This document shows positions 1 to 8,503 of a stretch of 64,000 nt of DNA, piece by piece. Position 1 is the first letter of the stretch. Each line of letters starts with the position of its first letter. The DNA comes from Halomarinibacterium sp034670265. GTDB lineage: Bacteria > Bacteroidota > Bacteroidia > Flavobacteriales > Flavobacteriaceae. The stretch lies in NCBI GenBank assembly GCA_034670265.1, contig JAXMNU010000004.1:422823-486822 (forward strand). The letters run 5' to 3'. The notes beneath the pieces were generated by a model. That model was not told the DNA's origin and did no database searches. It saw only the letters and a list, made by a program, of their open reading frames with translations. The position numbers and the translations under genes were made by a program.

Positions 1-414
1 ATTTCCTGGTTTGCAATAAGCATCACAAGCTACAAAAATGGCAGGACGGTAAGCATCGGCAACTAAAATAAGACCAAATACTCCTGCGCAAATTCCATAA
101 AAAGAATCCAAAAACTGAAGACTTATAAAACCAACACCTCCTAAAAAAAGACTTAGCACAATTACTTTATAAAACCCAATAGAATCGGTTAATTTACCTC
201 CTACCCAAGCGCCTACAAAAGAACCAACTCCAAAGCTGGTCATAATAACTCCTACTTGAGGTAGTGTGAATCCTTTTTCATTAACCAAATAGAGCGAAAG
301 AAAGGGGATTACCATAGCTCCAGCTCGGTTTATAAAAGTAACCAATGAAAGTAGCCAGATTTCTCGAGAGAGTCCTCGAAAATTTTCGATGTAATAATTG
401 TAGAATTTTTTCAT
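1..414 (-). CDS. MFS transporter, N-terminal part (runs off window start)
   Basis: The first 138 residues of a major facilitator superfamily transporter are present; the rest lies beyond the window start. The protein begins MKKFYNYYIENFRGLSREIW and continues with hydrophobic segments at about residues 20-42, 50-68, 79-97 and 103-125. A GxxxGxxxGG(K)LTD loop between the second and third segments is the classical MFS motif between TM2 and TM3. The substrate cannot be told from this part; drug or metabolite efflux is the usual role. The ATG lies 22 bases downstream of a strong RNA hairpin (436..463), itself preceded by a 23-codon ORF (490..561), an arrangement that suggests control by attenuation. 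The family call is firm, the substrate unknown. Confidence 0.85.
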   Translation of the reverse strand, partial: MKKFYNYYIENFRGLSREIWLLSLVTFINRAGAMVIPFLSLYLVNEKGFTLPQVGVIMTSFGVGSFVGAWVGGKLTDSIGFYKVIVLSLFLGGVGFISLQFLDSFYGICAGVFGLILVADAYRPAIFVACDAYCKPGN

Positions 415-435
415 GGGTTGGCCTCTATAAAAATA

Positions 436-463
436 AAACGTCCCGCTAAGTAGCAGGACGTTT
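436..463 (-). terminator. Attenuator-type terminator in front of the MFS gene
   Basis: As RNA from the minus strand this forms a 12-bp stem, AAACGUCCUGCU pairing with AGCGGGACGUUU (one G-U pair) around an ACUU loop, followed by a U-rich tract. It ends only 22 bases before the MFS start codon, so it blocks rather than follows a gene. The 3' arm heptamer AGCGGGA also occurs inside the upstream leader ORF, which lets the leader pair with the 5' arm and prevent the terminator from forming. Confidence 0.8.
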
Positions 464-489
464 CGTAATTGATTTGATTTATAATACTA

Positions 490-561
490 TCAATACATAC
501 ATATCCCGCTCGAGTCTGTATAGACTTGATTCATGGTTAGGATGATGTATCTATTGTTCAT
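490..561 (-). CDS. Putative 23-residue leader peptide
   Basis: This short ORF reads MNNRYIILTMNQVYTDSSGI followed by CMY and a TGA stop. It sits between a good Bacteroidota -7 element (580..587) and the attenuator hairpin (436..463), on the same strand as the MFS gene. Codons 18-20 (AGC GGG ATA) contain the heptamer AGCGGGA found in the 3' arm of the terminator. The hairpin AGTCT-N4-AGACT lies just upstream within the ORF. Position and RNA pairing suggest a regulatory leader whose translation decides between terminator and antiterminator. I do not recognise the peptide from a described family. Translation of the ORF is inferred. Confidence 0.55.
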   Translation of the reverse strand: MNNRYIILTMNQVYTDSSGICMY

Positions 562-579
562 TTGTTTTATTTCAGTTTT

Positions 580-587
580 CAAATGTA
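580..587 (-). promoter_or_regulatory. Promoter -7 element for leader ORF and MFS gene
   Basis: TACATTTG on the minus strand matches the Bacteroidota -7 consensus TAnnTTTG exactly. It lies about 19 bases upstream of the leader ATG, so the 5' UTR would be very short. I see no clear -33 TTG at the expected distance. Confidence 0.5.
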
Positions 588-595
588 AATAAAAA

Positions 596-2083
596 TTAAT
601 TGTCTTTTACACAGCGACAGGAGGTTCCTACATTTTTTTCAGTATTATCTGTATAAATGTATTGTGTGTCATTAAAAATAGCTTTAGAGTAATAGTGTTC
701 ACTATCTTTTGATGAACTTGACCCAAAATTTGTTCTTCCACCTAGCCCATTAAAGAACCCTTCCATTACTCTCATTCCACTTGGTCTTGCTGTTACTCCG
801 CTGGAATTGGTTCCTGGATAATCTGAAGCATTCCAAAGATCTGTTGAACGAAGGTTGGCTCCTTGTTGATCTCCTCCTGAATAGTTTACCAAAGCTTGTA
901 ATTCGTTGAGATTTGGTACGTGCCATCCTTGAGGGCATAGTTTTCCACTAGTTAATGCGAAGCCGTTGTAAATTTTCCCGTAAAGATCTCCGTAAGAAGA
1001 ATCATTTTCATAATAAGCCCATGCACCACTTGAGGTATTTTGCCATTGGTTGTTATCTGTTATGTTTGCGATGGGCGTTCCATCGTTATAATGAGTAGTA
1101 TTTAGGTTTTCCTTTAGCCAACACATTGGGCCAATGTTCACAACTTCGTAAATATTTCCGTCTATATCTGCTATGGTATTGGGACAATTTGCTGAAGCTC
1201 CTGAAATAACGGGTATTCTACATCCTGGAACATCAGTTAGATCATTAAACTTACTATTTATTAAGTTATATATTGCCGAATCGTAACTCTGCAATTCTGC
1301 TCTGGTTCCAATTTCATTACGCCAACCGTCACCACCTTCTGGACCAATCCAATTTACTCCGTACCAAATAGTAGCAGCCTCCGCAAGATATTCTTGAGCA
1401 TTCGCACTTGCATACGTATTATCCCATTTACCCGAAGACATGGCACTGTTATACGTAGATTCTAATTGATTCTGAAAACCAGAATCTATTCTTATTATTC
1501 CTCCAATGTGAATCATATGCGCAATTTCGTGCACCAATACATGCCCAAATCCAATATCTGGGTTACAAAGTAGACTTGCAACATCTGATGCTAAAGCTCT
1601 TAATTGATTTGCGCCGGGTCCTGCCCAAGTATATGCTCCAGTATTTGAAGCAGTTGCAACAAAGGGTTCCGGTAATTCCAGAATATTCGATCCCTCAGGA
1701 TACAATGCTATATAGTTTCCATCTGCAATGAGCTTTATTTTTTCACTATTTAACCCGTTAAGCATAAACTCTAGTGTTTCTTCTGCTATATACATGGCTT
1801 CATCTGGCACAGCATCTGAACCTATGATAGGAATTCCAGAACAGTTTAAGTATTTTTTGTAATAAGAATTTAAACCTACTGCACCTGGTACAGCTGTAAT
1901 TGTACAAGTTATGTTATTAGAAAATCTACCGCCAACTTCAGTAGGGTCAACGGGATCATCATTTGTGTCATCATTTTCCATAGGATCATCTGGTGAATCG
2001 TCTTTTTGACAACTAGAAACTAGTAATAATGAAGCACTAAAAAGAATAAAGAAAAATTTTCGGAAAGGGAACAGGGATTTCAT
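596..2083 (-). CDS. Lipoprotein with HExxH metallopeptidase-like region and C-terminal FISUMP-like domain
   Basis: A 495-residue lipoprotein. The signal peptide ends in the lipobox LVSSC (Cys25), followed by acidic residues (QKDDSPDD), which in Bacteroidota favours export to the cell surface. The central part carries VHEIAHMIH (His185, Glu186, His189), a zincin-type HExxH zinc-binding site. From about residue 300 the sequence (DIDGNIYEVVNIGPMCWLKE, later GWHVPNLNELQ and a C-terminal SCRCVKD) matches the FISUMP family (Fibrobacter succinogenes major paralogous domain). I infer a surface-anchored peptidase joined to a binding or structural domain. No third zinc ligand was assigned, so activity is unproven. 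It is transcribed alone, with no partner gene beside it. Confidence 0.75.
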   Translation of the reverse strand: MKSLFPFRKFFFILFSASLLLVSSCQKDDSPDDPMENDDTNDDPVDPTEVGGRFSNNITCTITAVPGAVGLNSYYKKYLNCSGIPIIGSDAVPDEAMYIAEETLEFMLNGLNSEKIKLIADGNYIALYPEGSNILELPEPFVATASNTGAYTWAGPGANQLRALASDVASLLCNPDIGFGHVLVHEIAHMIHIGGIIRIDSGFQNQLESTYNSAMSSGKWDNTYASANAQEYLAEAATIWYGVNWIGPEGGDGWRNEIGTRAELQSYDSAIYNLINSKFNDLTDVPGCRIPVISGASANCPNTIADIDGNIYEVVNIGPMCWLKENLNTTHYNDGTPIANITDNNQWQNTSSGAWAYYENDSSYGDLYGKIYNGFALTSGKLCPQGWHVPNLNELQALVNYSGGDQQGANLRSTDLWNASDYPGTNSSGVTARPSGMRVMEGFFNGLGGRTNFGSSSSKDSEHYYSKAIFNDTQYIYTDNTEKNVGTSCRCVKDN

Positions 2084-2173
2084 GTGAGATTAAAAAATTT
2101 GATTAGTTATAGTTAGTTGTTCTAAATATACTTAAATAAGTTGAGTAACTTTATCATTTTCAAAAACATATCT

Positions 2174-2785
2174 ATGAAACTAATTTTCCAAATAGCAATT
2201 TTACTGTTTGTAATTAACATAAATGCGCAAGAGACTGATGTACTAATTCAGGAAATTGAAGCCTATCGTACTTTAGAAAATGACAAATTTAGCAATGCAG
2301 AAACGACCATATTAGCTGCAGATGATTTTTCTCAATTTGAAGGATTAGCGTTTTACCCCATTGATTTAAAATATCGAGTGGTAGCAACTTTTGTAAGAAC
2401 ACCCAATGAGAAACCTTTTTTAATGCCAACCACCACTGAAAGATTACCCGAATACGTAAAATACGGAGAAGCTCATTTTGAAATAGACAACAAGGAATTA
2501 AAACTTATGCTTTATAAAAGCACCGATTCTTGGGGCGACCCAGAAAAATATGGCAACCAACTTTTTTTACCATTTACCGATTTAACAAGTGGAGATGGAA
2601 GTTATGGTGGAGGTCGTTTTATTGATTTGATTATCCCTAAAGGGGAAACGATTATAATAGATTTTAATAGAGCATATAATCCATATTGTGCCTATAATAG
2701 TAAGTATTCGTGCCCAATACCACCAAGGGAGAACGATTTACAAGTTCGGATTGAAGCTGGGGTTATGGATTTTAATAAGCATTAA
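2174..2785 (+). CDS. DUF1684 family secreted protein
   Basis: A 203-residue protein with a cleavable signal peptide (MKLIFQIAILLFVININAQE). The ATG at 2174 was preferred to an upstream in-frame start at 2141 because it gives a proper signal peptide. The body contains FYPIDLKYRV, a central region that repeats hydrophobic strands, and the conserved block FIDLIIPKGETIIIDFNRAYNPYCAY with SCPIPPREN, which is the signature of DUF1684. The family's biochemical role is not established. Its stop codon overlaps by 4 bases with that of the convergent crcB gene. Confidence 0.8.
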   Translation: MKLIFQIAILLFVININAQETDVLIQEIEAYRTLENDKFSNAETTILAADDFSQFEGLAFYPIDLKYRVVATFVRTPNEKPFLMPTTTERLPEYVKYGEAHFEIDNKELKLMLYKSTDSWGDPEKYGNQLFLPFTDLTSGDGSYGGGRFIDLIIPKGETIIIDFNRAYNPYCAYNSKYSCPIPPRENDLQVRIEAGVMDFNKH

Positions 2786-3153
2786 AAAAACTTCACCAAC
2801 CATATTCCTAGAAACACGGCTAAAAACCCAATGGCAAAACTAGCTAAGGTATAAAGTGCGAAAAGTCCAAAATCACCATTTTTAATAAATACTTGGTTTT
2901 CAAACGCAAAGGTTGAGAATGTTGTAAAACCACCGCAAAACCCCGTTGCTAAAAGTAGTAGTGTGTTTTGGGAAATGGTTTCATTTTTAGCTGCGTATCC
3001 TAAAATAAGACCAATAATTAAACTTCCAAGCATATTGGCTGCAAAGGTGCCATAAGGAAAGCCAGATTCAGTAGTATTTAAAAACTTTCCGAAGAGAAAA
3101 CGAAGCACACTTCCAGCACCGCCTCCTAAAAAAACTAAAATAAGCTGCTTCAT
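2782..3153 (-). CDS. crcB: Fluoride channel CrcB/FluC
   Basis: A 123-residue integral membrane protein of normal length for the Fluc family, with four hydrophobic segments. It carries the typical GGGAGSVLRF start, the GTFAANMLGSLIIG segment and GFCGGFTTFSTFAFE, which holds the conserved polar track of the fluoride pore. Fluc proteins work as antiparallel dimers that export fluoride passively from the cytoplasm. No fluoride riboswitch is apparent in the 6-base gap behind the upstream SRPBCC gene, so the two are probably co-transcribed. Confidence 0.92.
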   Translation of the reverse strand: MKQLILVFLGGGAGSVLRFLFGKFLNTTESGFPYGTFAANMLGSLIIGLILGYAAKNETISQNTLLLLATGFCGGFTTFSTFAFENQVFIKNGDFGLFALYTLASFAIGFLAVFLGIWLVKFF

Positions 3154-3159
3154 TGTTAG

Positions 3160-4230
3160 TTAATTCCCTTCAATTAAAACATTATCTACTCGTAAATCTC
3201 TAAAAATAGGGTAGTAAACTTCAGTAATCCAATCGGCTGGATTAGGGAATTCTCCAGGGTCATTGGCATACACTTCAAACATAGGTTGCTTTGGATTTAA
3301 AACAAGTTTGTTGTCTTTTATGTAATCCATGGCTTTTTGATGCGCTTCTCCTAGATTTTCATAATTACCAGTGAGTACCACTTTTACGGCTGAGAGAGGC
3401 TCCATAAAGCCACACAGTACATCGCCTTCAGTAATAATAATCCTTTCTTTTACAGGAATAGCAGGTGAGAAAATAGTGGTTCCGTTCATCTCATCCCATT
3501 CGTTATAAATTGTGAAGGGCATTCCGCTTTGCTGAATTTTATTTTGTTGCATAAAACCATGAATTTTACCTAGCATAGGTCCCATTTTTTCACCCAATTC
3601 ATCAATTTTACTAGCAGTTGTGGTAAATAGGTAATAACCACCCCCGTATTCTTTTATTCCTTCGTTTGCAATGGTGTATTTTTTCATTTCTTCTTGAACA
3701 ACATTATTAATATTATCTAGCCCTTTATCGTTCATGTCTTTTAGCACAGTTTCAAAATCTTCTTTTTGAAAAGACATAAATACTTTTTCCAGAAATGAAT
3801 GCTCTCCTTTCATTCCCCAAGTAACTTCAGTTGCGCCATTATCAGTAGGAGTGAATGTCCAATATACATCACTTTCGCTATCACCTATAGGAGTATTGAA
3901 AGTTATTTTCTGAAGGATTGAATCATTTTCAGCTACCTGAATAGTTTTCATAGAACCGTTCCCAACAATGTCGCTTTCCCAAGAATACGAAGCGCCGTCG
4001 CCACTAGTATTTTCGGCAAAGTTCATTTTTATATTGGGATCATCTTCCATCCACGGACCCCAAACTTGCCAGTTCTTGTAATCGTTAACTTGATCGAAAA
4101 TTAAATCAACAGGTGCTTCCATTGTTTTAGTTGAAGCAACATTAAAGCTTCCGTCTTTTGTTCCAAAGTATACCGAAGCACCAATGATGACAATTAGCAG
4201 TAAGAAAAAAAGATATTTAAGGATTTTCAT
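3160..4230 (-). CDS. SRPBCC plus GyrI-like domain protein, membrane-anchored
   Basis: A 356-residue protein with an N-terminal membrane anchor (residues 4-23). Residues about 30-175 resemble a polyketide cyclase/START-like SRPBCC domain (TMEAPVDLIFDQVNDYKNW, then WGPWMEDDP). The C-terminal part (about 190-350) looks like a GyrI/AraC effector-binding domain, including ending VYYPIFRD. Both folds bind small hydrophobic or cationic ligands. The combination is common in Bacteroidota, but the ligand is unknown. It lies 6 bases upstream of crcB on the same strand, which suggests one transcript rather than a shared function. Confidence 0.72.
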   Translation of the reverse strand: MKILKYLFFLLLIVIIGASVYFGTKDGSFNVASTKTMEAPVDLIFDQVNDYKNWQVWGPWMEDDPNIKMNFAENTSGDGASYSWESDIVGNGSMKTIQVAENDSILQKITFNTPIGDSESDVYWTFTPTDNGATEVTWGMKGEHSFLEKVFMSFQKEDFETVLKDMNDKGLDNINNVVQEEMKKYTIANEGIKEYGGGYYLFTTTASKIDELGEKMGPMLGKIHGFMQQNKIQQSGMPFTIYNEWDEMNGTTIFSPAIPVKERIIITEGDVLCGFMEPLSAVKVVLTGNYENLGEAHQKAMDYIKDNKLVLNPKQPMFEVYANDPGEFPNPADWITEVYYPIFRDLRVDNVLIEGN

Positions 4231-4316
4231 TTTTTTGGAATTGGTTGGTCTTGCTAAGATAATTAAAATGTTTGTTTACTTCACTTTACCAATTACAAAC
4301 AACACCTATTTATTTG

Positions 4317-4324
4317 TACATTTG
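4317..4324 (+). promoter_or_regulatory. Promoter -7 element of dipeptidyl peptidase III gene
   Basis: TACATTTG matches TAnnTTTG and lies 27 bases before the ATG. The sequence at the expected -33 position is TTAC rather than TTG, so the promoter is inferred mainly from the -7 match. Confidence 0.5.
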
Positions 4325-4350
4325 CAAAAATTAAAACTAATCTTATAATT

Positions 4351-6378
4351 ATGAAACATACCTTTTTATTGACAATGGCTTTGGTAAGTATGTTCTTTTT
4401 TTCGTGTGCAGACTCGAAAAAAGGAGAACCTGAAGTAGCCGAAGTAGCTGAACAAACAACAGACGATTTTCAATATGTTGTAGATCAATTTGCCGATTTA
4501 AAAATTCTACGTTATCAAATTCCAGGATTTGAAGATTTATCCAATGATGAGCAAAAGTTAGTTTATTATTTAACTCAAGCAGGTCTTGAAGGTCGTGATA
4601 TTATGTGGGCGCAAAACTATAGACATAACCTTACAATTCGTAAGGCATTAGAGAATGTTTATACCACATACGAAGGTGATAAAACCACCGATGACTGGAA
4701 AAATTTTGAAACGTATTTAAAGCGTGTTTGGTTTAGTAATGGAATCCACCACCATTATAGCAATGCTAAAATTAAGCCTGACTTTAGCAGTGATTACCTT
4801 AAAACGCTTTTAGCAGATACCAACACCACCCTAGAAGGAGAAGCTTTTGACGTCATCTTCAATGATAAAGATGCCAAAAAAGTAAACCTAAGTAAAGATG
4901 CTGATATTGTACTTGAAAGTGCCATTAACTTTTACGGGCCAGATGTAACTACCGCAGATGTGGAAGCTTTTTATGGAGCAATGAAAGTAGATCCAAAAGA
5001 ACCAATTGAAATTGGATTAAACACAAAACTGGTTAAGGAAAATGGAAAATTAGTAGAAAAAGTTTACAAAAGTGGCGGACTTTACGGTGAGGCTATCGAT
5101 AAAATAATTTATTGGTTAGAAAAAGCCAAAGGTGTTGCTGAAGATGAAAACCAAGCAAAAGCTTTGGGTCTTTTAATTGAATATTATAAAACAGGAGATT
5201 TAAATACTTGGGATGACTATTGTATCGCTTGGGTAAATAGTACAGAAGGGGATATCGATTGGATTAATGGCTTCATCGAAGTATATAATGACCCTAAAGG
5301 TTATAAGGGTTCTTATGAGACCATTGTTGAAATAAAAGATTTTGACATGTCTAAAAAAATGGCAGTTCTTTCTAAAGAAGCACAATGGTTTGAAGATAAT
5401 TCGCCATTAATGCCAGAACACAAAAAGAAGGAAGTAAAAGGGGTTTCTTATAAAACGGTTATTGTTGCAGGAGAAGCTGGAGATGCATCGCCAAGCACTC
5501 CAATTGGTGTAAACTTGCCTAATAATAATTGGATTCGTCAAGCACACGGAAGTAAGTCTGTTTCACTAGGAAATATTATCCATTCTTACAATAATGCAGG
5601 AGGAAGTGGTAGACTAAAAGAATTTGCCAATGATGAAGAAGAAATTAGATTAGAAGAAAAATACGGACAGTTGGCAGACAAGCTTCACACGGCACTTCAC
5701 GAAGTGGTGGGCCACGCTTCTGGTCAAATTAACGAAGGAGTAGGAACGCCAAAAGAAACATTAAAAAGATACAAATCTACTATCGAAGAGGGTAGAGCAG
5801 ATTTATTTGGGTTGTATTACCTAATGGATCCAAAACTACAAGAATTAGGATTGGTAGAGAATTGGGAAGAAACCGGAAAAGCAGCCTACGATGGATATAT
5901 TCGTAATGGATTAATTACACAATTGGTGAGATTAGAACTTGGAGACGATGTTGAAGAAGCACATATGGTAAACCGCCAGTGGGTGAGTGCCTGGGCTTTT
6001 GAAAGAGGGCAGGCAGATAATGTAATTGAAAAAATTACACGTGATGGTAAAACCTATTATAACATTAATGATTATGCTAAATTAAGAACCATATTTGGCG
6101 AGTTATTAAGAGAAACACAGCGTATTACTAGTGAAGGAGATTATGAAGCTGCACAGAATTTAGTTGAGGACTACGGTGTTAAAGTTGACCAAGTGTTACA
6201 CAAAGAAGTATTGGAACGTAACAGCAAGTTTAAATCTGCTCCATACAGTGGTTTCGTAAATCCTGTTATTGTTCCTAAGATGAATGATGCTGGAGAAATT
6301 GAAAGCTTTACTATAACACAACCTGCTACTTTTGAAGAGCAAATGTTGTATTACAGCAAAACATATTCAAACCTATAA
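4351..6378 (+). CDS. Dipeptidyl peptidase III (M49) lipoprotein
   Basis: A 675-residue M49 metallopeptidase. The N-terminus MKHTFLLTMALVSMFFFSCA is a lipoprotein signal with Cys19, so the enzyme is exported and lipid-anchored, unlike the cytosolic eukaryotic members. The zinc site is the family-specific HEVVGH (His450 to His455), a HExxxH variant, with the second motif EEGRAD (479-484) supplying the further glutamate ligand. M49 enzymes release dipeptides from peptide N-termini. The length fits bacterial members. It is monocistronic, with its own promoter and a strong terminator. Confidence 0.92.
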   Translation: MKHTFLLTMALVSMFFFSCADSKKGEPEVAEVAEQTTDDFQYVVDQFADLKILRYQIPGFEDLSNDEQKLVYYLTQAGLEGRDIMWAQNYRHNLTIRKALENVYTTYEGDKTTDDWKNFETYLKRVWFSNGIHHHYSNAKIKPDFSSDYLKTLLADTNTTLEGEAFDVIFNDKDAKKVNLSKDADIVLESAINFYGPDVTTADVEAFYGAMKVDPKEPIEIGLNTKLVKENGKLVEKVYKSGGLYGEAIDKIIYWLEKAKGVAEDENQAKALGLLIEYYKTGDLNTWDDYCIAWVNSTEGDIDWINGFIEVYNDPKGYKGSYETIVEIKDFDMSKKMAVLSKEAQWFEDNSPLMPEHKKKEVKGVSYKTVIVAGEAGDASPSTPIGVNLPNNNWIRQAHGSKSVSLGNIIHSYNNAGGSGRLKEFANDEEEIRLEEKYGQLADKLHTALHEVVGHASGQINEGVGTPKETLKRYKSTIEEGRADLFGLYYLMDPKLQELGLVENWEETGKAAYDGYIRNGLITQLVRLELGDDVEEAHMVNRQWVSAWAFERGQADNVIEKITRDGKTYYNINDYAKLRTIFGELLRETQRITSEGDYEAAQNLVEDYGVKVDQVLHKEVLERNSKFKSAPYSGFVNPVIVPKMNDAGEIESFTITQPATFEEQMLYYSKTYSNL

Positions 6379-6397
6379 AAAAGGATTTGTTCAATGC

Positions 6398-6424
6398 AAA
6401 AAGCCTCCCATTGGGAGGCTTTTT
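6398..6424. terminator. Bidirectional terminator
   Basis: AAAAAGCCTCCCA and its complement form a perfect stem with A and T tracts on both sides. It can serve both the M49 gene (plus) and the PEGA-like gene (minus), which converge here. Confidence 0.85.
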
Positions 6425-6446
6425 AGTTATAGATATTTTGAAAAAT

Positions 6447-7136
6447 TTATTTTATACGAGCTTGAAATTCTGAAATAACATCAGAGTAAGAACGCAATAC
6501 ACGGTCCCATTCTTTATATAACTCATCTGATTTTACACTAGTTAATGCAGAGCCAGAATACTCACTTATAAGCTTCGCTTTAAATACTAACGGTTCTGTT
6601 GAAGCTTCTTTTACAATAATTCTCGTTCTAATAGTATTTTGTTTAAATGCTTTTAATGACCAAGCGGTACGTAAGTAACCAGTTTCCTTATCAGTCATTT
6701 CTATGACATCGATATAGTTAAGGACAATTTGATTAATCAATTTCCAAGCTGTGTCCTTGTCCATAGTATTCACAATAAGTTCTATATCTACATTGGCAAT
6801 ATCCGTCTGGATGGAAGCATCATAGGAGTCATCACGTTTCATTTCGAAATACTTCGACTTTTCCCAGATACTGGTTTTATTATTACAAATTTCAAGTTGT
6901 TCTTCTAGATAACCTATTTTCCTAATGGATATATTAGCACAGGAATTTTTTTCAACTTTAATTTCGGTTGAGCCTTTGGCAACCATTTTACCGTTGACCC
7001 AAATTTCAGCATCGGATTGTGAGACACCTATAGTAACTTTTTTACCGCCAACAACTTCGGCGTAAGTTTCTATTGTTGAAAGAGTTAGAAAACAAATAGT
7101 CATTAAAATTGTGAGGGATGTTAATTTTTTTTTCAT
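6447..7136 (-). CDS. Secreted protein with PEGA-like domain
   Basis: A 229-residue protein with a signal peptide (residues 1-26, ending TYA). Residues 30-80 (VTIGVSQSDAEIWVNGKMVA, then a Cys-rich ISIRKIGYLEEQLEIC) resemble a PEGA domain, a small beta fold found in surface proteins. Cys68 and Cys83 may form a disulfide. The remainder, with alternating strands and a predicted helix near the end, is not recognised. It is convergent with the peptidase gene and has no functional partner nearby. Confidence 0.6.
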   Translation of the reverse strand: MKKKLTSLTILMTICFLTLSTIETYAEVVGGKKVTIGVSQSDAEIWVNGKMVAKGSTEIKVEKNSCANISIRKIGYLEEQLEICNNKTSIWEKSKYFEMKRDDSYDASIQTDIANVDIELIVNTMDKDTAWKLINQIVLNYIDVIEMTDKETGYLRTAWSLKAFKQNTIRTRIIVKEASTEPLVFKAKLISEYSGSALTSVKSDELYKEWDRVLRSYSDVISEFQARIK

Positions 7137-7233
7137 TTTTGAAATAGTTTAGTTTAGTTAATTCTCTTTAAATATACACATTGTAGCTTAGTTTCAAATT
7201 AATTACTCATTTTAAAAATCAAAATAACCCCCT

Positions 7234-7256
7234 TAGCTCCTCATCCAAGGAGGCTA
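7234..7256 (-). terminator. Possible terminator of the choice-of-anchor-L-like gene
   Basis: TAGC..TCCT pairs with AGGA.GCTA with one bulge, downstream of the gene ending at 7289. The stem is imperfect and the T tract is short, so this is a weak call. Confidence 0.35.
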
Positions 7257-7288
7257 TTTTTACAACAAACTACAACCTAAAACAGCGT

Positions 7289-8359
7289 TTAATTATAAGT
7301 GATTTCATCCACAGCAATTGCAGACGAGTAAATAGTATCTGATACATCTGAGATGATAAAAATGATATATGAAGGCCCTGTAATTCCATTTGTATTTACA
7401 GTACTTGTAAGCCACCCTGTACTACCTGCATAGTCATCACCATCATCAGGCATTCCAGGAAAGCCTTCACATTGAGTATTATTAGTTCCTACATGATTTA
7501 CACTGGTTAAGAATTCTGAATAGGCTTTATTATTTCCTACAACAGTCACTAAAACGGAATCATCAAATTCGCTATCTACATATTCTTGAAACTCTGAAGA
7601 CAAGAAGTTATACTTGAAAGAGACACTATTAAATGAATCTTCAATAGGTCCTAATATCATAACACTGGTTGCATCTCCAATGGCATTTTCACTTGAAATT
7701 AAAGAGGACCCGGATGTTATAGCTGCAAAACTTGAACCACTTGATGCTGTCACACAACCTTGAGTTCCGTCGAGTATATTTCCGTCTCCAATAAACTGCA
7801 CACCGTCAGTATTTTCAAAGGAGCCATTATTATTAAAATTTCCTTGTCCTTGAGTAACGGCAGTATATGAGAAAATGTAATCTTGAATAAGTCCGTTCCC
7901 TCCATCATCTTGTAATCCAGATAGCAATGAGAATACTATCGTAGCACCAGTTTCATAAGTAATGTTGGGAGTAAATGTAAGTATGGCATATCCATTGGCA
8001 CCTTCGTTTATAGAAACTGTACCGCCAATATCTTGTCCATCTACGGTTACTTTAATATTGTTTTCAAGTGTGGGTAGCAATATCTTATCATCAAAGAATA
8101 GAATAATAGGAAGTTTCGAGTTGTAATCCGTATTGTCTACTGAAGGAATTGCTTGTGCTATAGTAAGTGAGTTACTATCTTCACCATCTACAATAGATGT
8201 TACACCACCATTACCGTTGTTAAAAATATTAAAAGTTGCCTCTGGAGTTTCTTCTTCCTCCATTTGTTCTTCCTCTTCTTCTGTTGGTGAGGAGTCGTCT
8301 TTTGAGCAGCTCATAAATGCTAAGAATGCAATTAATGAGAATAAATAAAAGTATTTCAT
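7289..8359 (-). CDS. Surface lipoprotein with Ig-like and choice-of-anchor-L-like domains
   Basis: A 356-residue lipoprotein. The ATG at 8359 was chosen because MKYFYLFSLIAFLAFMSC is a clean lipoprotein signal; an upstream in-frame start would bury it. The residues after the cysteine are SKDDSSPTEEEEEQMEEEE, a strongly acidic surface-export signal and linker. Residues about 60-170 look like a bacterial Ig/SbsA-type domain (PIILFFDDKILLPT, VTVDGQDIGGTVSIN). The C-terminal half (SVSFKYNFLSSEFQEYVDSE, DDSVLVTVVG, ending SSAIAVDEITYN) resembles the choice-of-anchor L domain. An 18-bp palindrome at 8418..8435, shared with the nearby LuxR-type two-component operon, lies 59 bases upstream of the start. 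Confidence 0.75.
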   Translation of the reverse strand: MKYFYLFSLIAFLAFMSCSKDDSSPTEEEEEQMEEEETPEATFNIFNNGNGGVTSIVDGEDSNSLTIAQAIPSVDNTDYNSKLPIILFFDDKILLPTLENNIKVTVDGQDIGGTVSINEGANGYAILTFTPNITYETGATIVFSLLSGLQDDGGNGLIQDYIFSYTAVTQGQGNFNNNGSFENTDGVQFIGDGNILDGTQGCVTASSGSSFAAITSGSSLISSENAIGDATSVMILGPIEDSFNSVSFKYNFLSSEFQEYVDSEFDDSVLVTVVGNNKAYSEFLTSVNHVGTNNTQCEGFPGMPDDGDDYAGSTGWLTSTVNTNGITGPSYIIFIISDVSDTIYSSAIAVDEITYN

Positions 8360-8417
8360 TGTTTTGTTATTTAGGTTAATAATAGTGTAAAATTGAACTT
8401 TTATGAGACAGACTTCA

Positions 8418-8435
8418 ATACCCAATAGAGGGTAT
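8418..8435. promoter_or_regulatory. Palindrome ATACCC-N6-GGGTAT (copy 1), putative operator
   Basis: ATACCC-AATAGA-GGGTAT, 59 bases upstream of the lipoprotein start at 8359. The same arms with a 6-base spacer beginning AAT occur at 10037..10054 and 14198..14215, and I found no other complete copy in the window. Binding of the neighbouring LuxR/NarL-type regulator is an inference. Confidence 0.5.
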
Positions 8436-8444
8436 ATTGTATAA

Positions 8445-8468
8445 AAAAAGCCCCGAAAGGGGCTTTTT
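8445..8468. terminator. Terminator of the tandem-repeat lipoprotein gene
   Basis: AAAAAGCCCC-GAAA-GGGGCTTTTT, a perfect 10-bp stem with a stable GAAA tetraloop, 36 bases beyond the stop of the minus-strand gene 8504..9772. The T tract works on either strand. Confidence 0.85.
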
Positions 8469-8503
8469 CAAACTTGGTTAGTTAATAATTAGTCCACATA
8501 GAA

